A stretch of 64,000 bases of DNA from Flavicella marina (GTDB taxonomy: Bacteria; Bacteroidota; Bacteroidia; Flavobacteriales; Flavobacteriaceae), in the NCBI RefSeq assembly GCF_009193215.1, contig NZ_VYVA01000003.1, positions 124,001-188,000 of the forward strand. The letters run 5' to 3'. The position numbers and the translations under genes are program-made. Of the stretch, positions 63,263-64,000 are shown piece after piece; within the stretch, counting starts at the first letter, position 1; each line of letters begins with the position of its first letter. Under the pieces are notes generated by a model that saw only the letters and a program-made list of their open reading frames with translations, made no database searches and was not told where the DNA came from.

Positions 63263-64000
63263 GAATTTTGGTTACTGGTGCCTCAGGTATGCTCGGTGCT
63301 ACTTTAGTTAAGTCGTTATCTAAGAAATTCGATGTTTATGGAACAGGAAATTCCGAATATAAAGATTGTCCTGTAGCATATATGCAATTTGATTTATCTT
63401 CGGATTCTTTTGAAGAGCTTATTTCATGGAGTAAACCGAAAGTAATTATTCATTCAGCAGCTTTAACTAATGGGAACTATTGTAATGATAATCCATTGGA
63501 AGCTTATAATATTAATGCTGTGTCTATTAGGAAACTTATGAACGCGACCGATGGTGATGTAGAGATAATCTATATATCAACGGATGCAGTTTTTCCTTCT
63601 AAATTGAATTTAGCTAAAGAGAAAGACATTGTTTGTCCTGAAAATGTTTATGGTAAATCTAAGGAGTTGGGAGAGTTTTTTTTGTTAAACTCGGAGCGAA
63701 AGTTTAGCATTATTCGGACTACGATTGTAGGATTAAATGAAAATACATCCAAATCAGGTTTTGTTGAATGGATTGTTAATTCATCAATAAAAAATGAAAC
63801 TATTGGGTTGTTTGATGATGTAATATTTACTCCCATTTCTATTTGGGATTTAGCTATGGAACTCGAATTCTTAATAGAAAACAACTTAGTTGATTCTAAG
63901 GTGTTGCATATCGCAGGTCAGCAATGTTGTACTAAATATGAATTTGGAATTAATTTGTTAGAGTCTCTTAATATTTCTACAAATTATGTGAAAAAAGCAA
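63259..64000 (+). CDS. SDR family sugar-nucleotide reductase, RmlD-like (3' partial)
   Basis: The frame opens with MRILVTGASGMLGATLVK at the ATGA overlap with pseF and runs without a stop to the window end (247 codons). The GxxGxxG loop, VIIHSAALTNGNYC, YISTDAVFPS and YGKSK (YxxxK) match dTDP-4-dehydrorhamnose reductase-like SDR enzymes. It probably reduces a keto-sugar nucleotide for the surface polysaccharide; the substrate is unknown. Confidence 0.85.
   Translation, partial: MRILVTGASGMLGATLVKSLSKKFDVYGTGNSEYKDCPVAYMQFDLSSDSFEELISWSKPKVIIHSAALTNGNYCNDNPLEAYNINAVSIRKLMNATDGDVEIIYISTDAVFPSKLNLAKEKDIVCPENVYGKSKELGEFFLLNSERKFSIIRTTIVGLNENTSKSGFVEWIVNSSIKNETIGLFDDVIFTPISIWDLAMELEFLIENNLVDSKVLHIAGQQCCTKYEFGINLLESLNISTNYVKKA

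Overview
The window looks like chromosomal DNA of a marine member of the Flavobacteriaceae (Bacteroidota). The DNA is AT-rich. Promoters match the Bacteroidota TTG / TAnnTTTG pattern. There are type IX secretion (T9SS) sorting domains of both type A and type B, a PorP/SprF partner, an alternative complex III (ActABCDEF) operon, an iduronate-2-sulfatase-like sulfatase and a GH16 agarase/porphyranase-like hydrolase. The last two are typical of algal polysaccharide degraders. Naming a genus would be guesswork.

Layout. 1-2.3 kb: the end of a carbohydrate-binding T9SS cargo protein facing a sulfatase, probably the edge of a polysaccharide utilisation locus that lies mostly outside the window. 2.4-7.7 kb: a CPBP membrane protease, two related mini secreted proteins, an AraC/AhpD-like/cupredoxin-like cassette, a JmjC-like protein and four tRNA genes (three identical tRNA-Leu(UAA), one tRNA-Gly(GCC)) in three separate transcription units. 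8-14 kb: cytochrome oxidase assembly and accessory operon (heme O synthase, two subunit III proteins, subunit IV, an SCO-like protein without its cysteines, SCO, DUF420), ending in an aldo/keto reductase. 14-17.4 kb: M3 peptidase and a ThiF/MoeB-rhodanese protein. 17.4-22.5 kb: rimP-nusA-infB with a terminator-like hairpin in its leader. 22.5-24.4 kb: GH16 enzyme, an orphan monoheme cytochrome and a SPOR protein. 24.8-36 kb: actABCDEF plus oxidase subunits II and I, which together would carry electrons from quinol to oxygen.

36.5-45.3 kb: a 2610-residue surface protein with 12 near-identical 78-residue MBG repeats and a type B sorting domain, followed directly by its likely PorP/SprF partner. 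45.3-49.1 kb: cupin, ruvB, SulP transporter, DUF2911 protein. 49.2-57.9 kb: leuS, a lipoprotein, SemiSWEET, a membrane protein, a histidine kinase, an enoyl-CoA hydratase, an HD hydrolase and tsaB. 58-64 kb: start of a surface polysaccharide cluster (SLBB export protein, Wzz-like protein, PseB-like, PseF-like and an RmlD-like SDR cut by the window end).

I see no CRISPR array, insertion sequence, prophage or defence island. The most unusual items are the giant repeat protein with a possible five-repeat super-period, the His-rich segment of ActF, the cysteine-less SCO-like protein beside a normal SCO, the duplicated ActA heme domain, the rimP-nusA-infB leader hairpin, and a folded leader at 17.3-17.4 kb that could hide a start codon.
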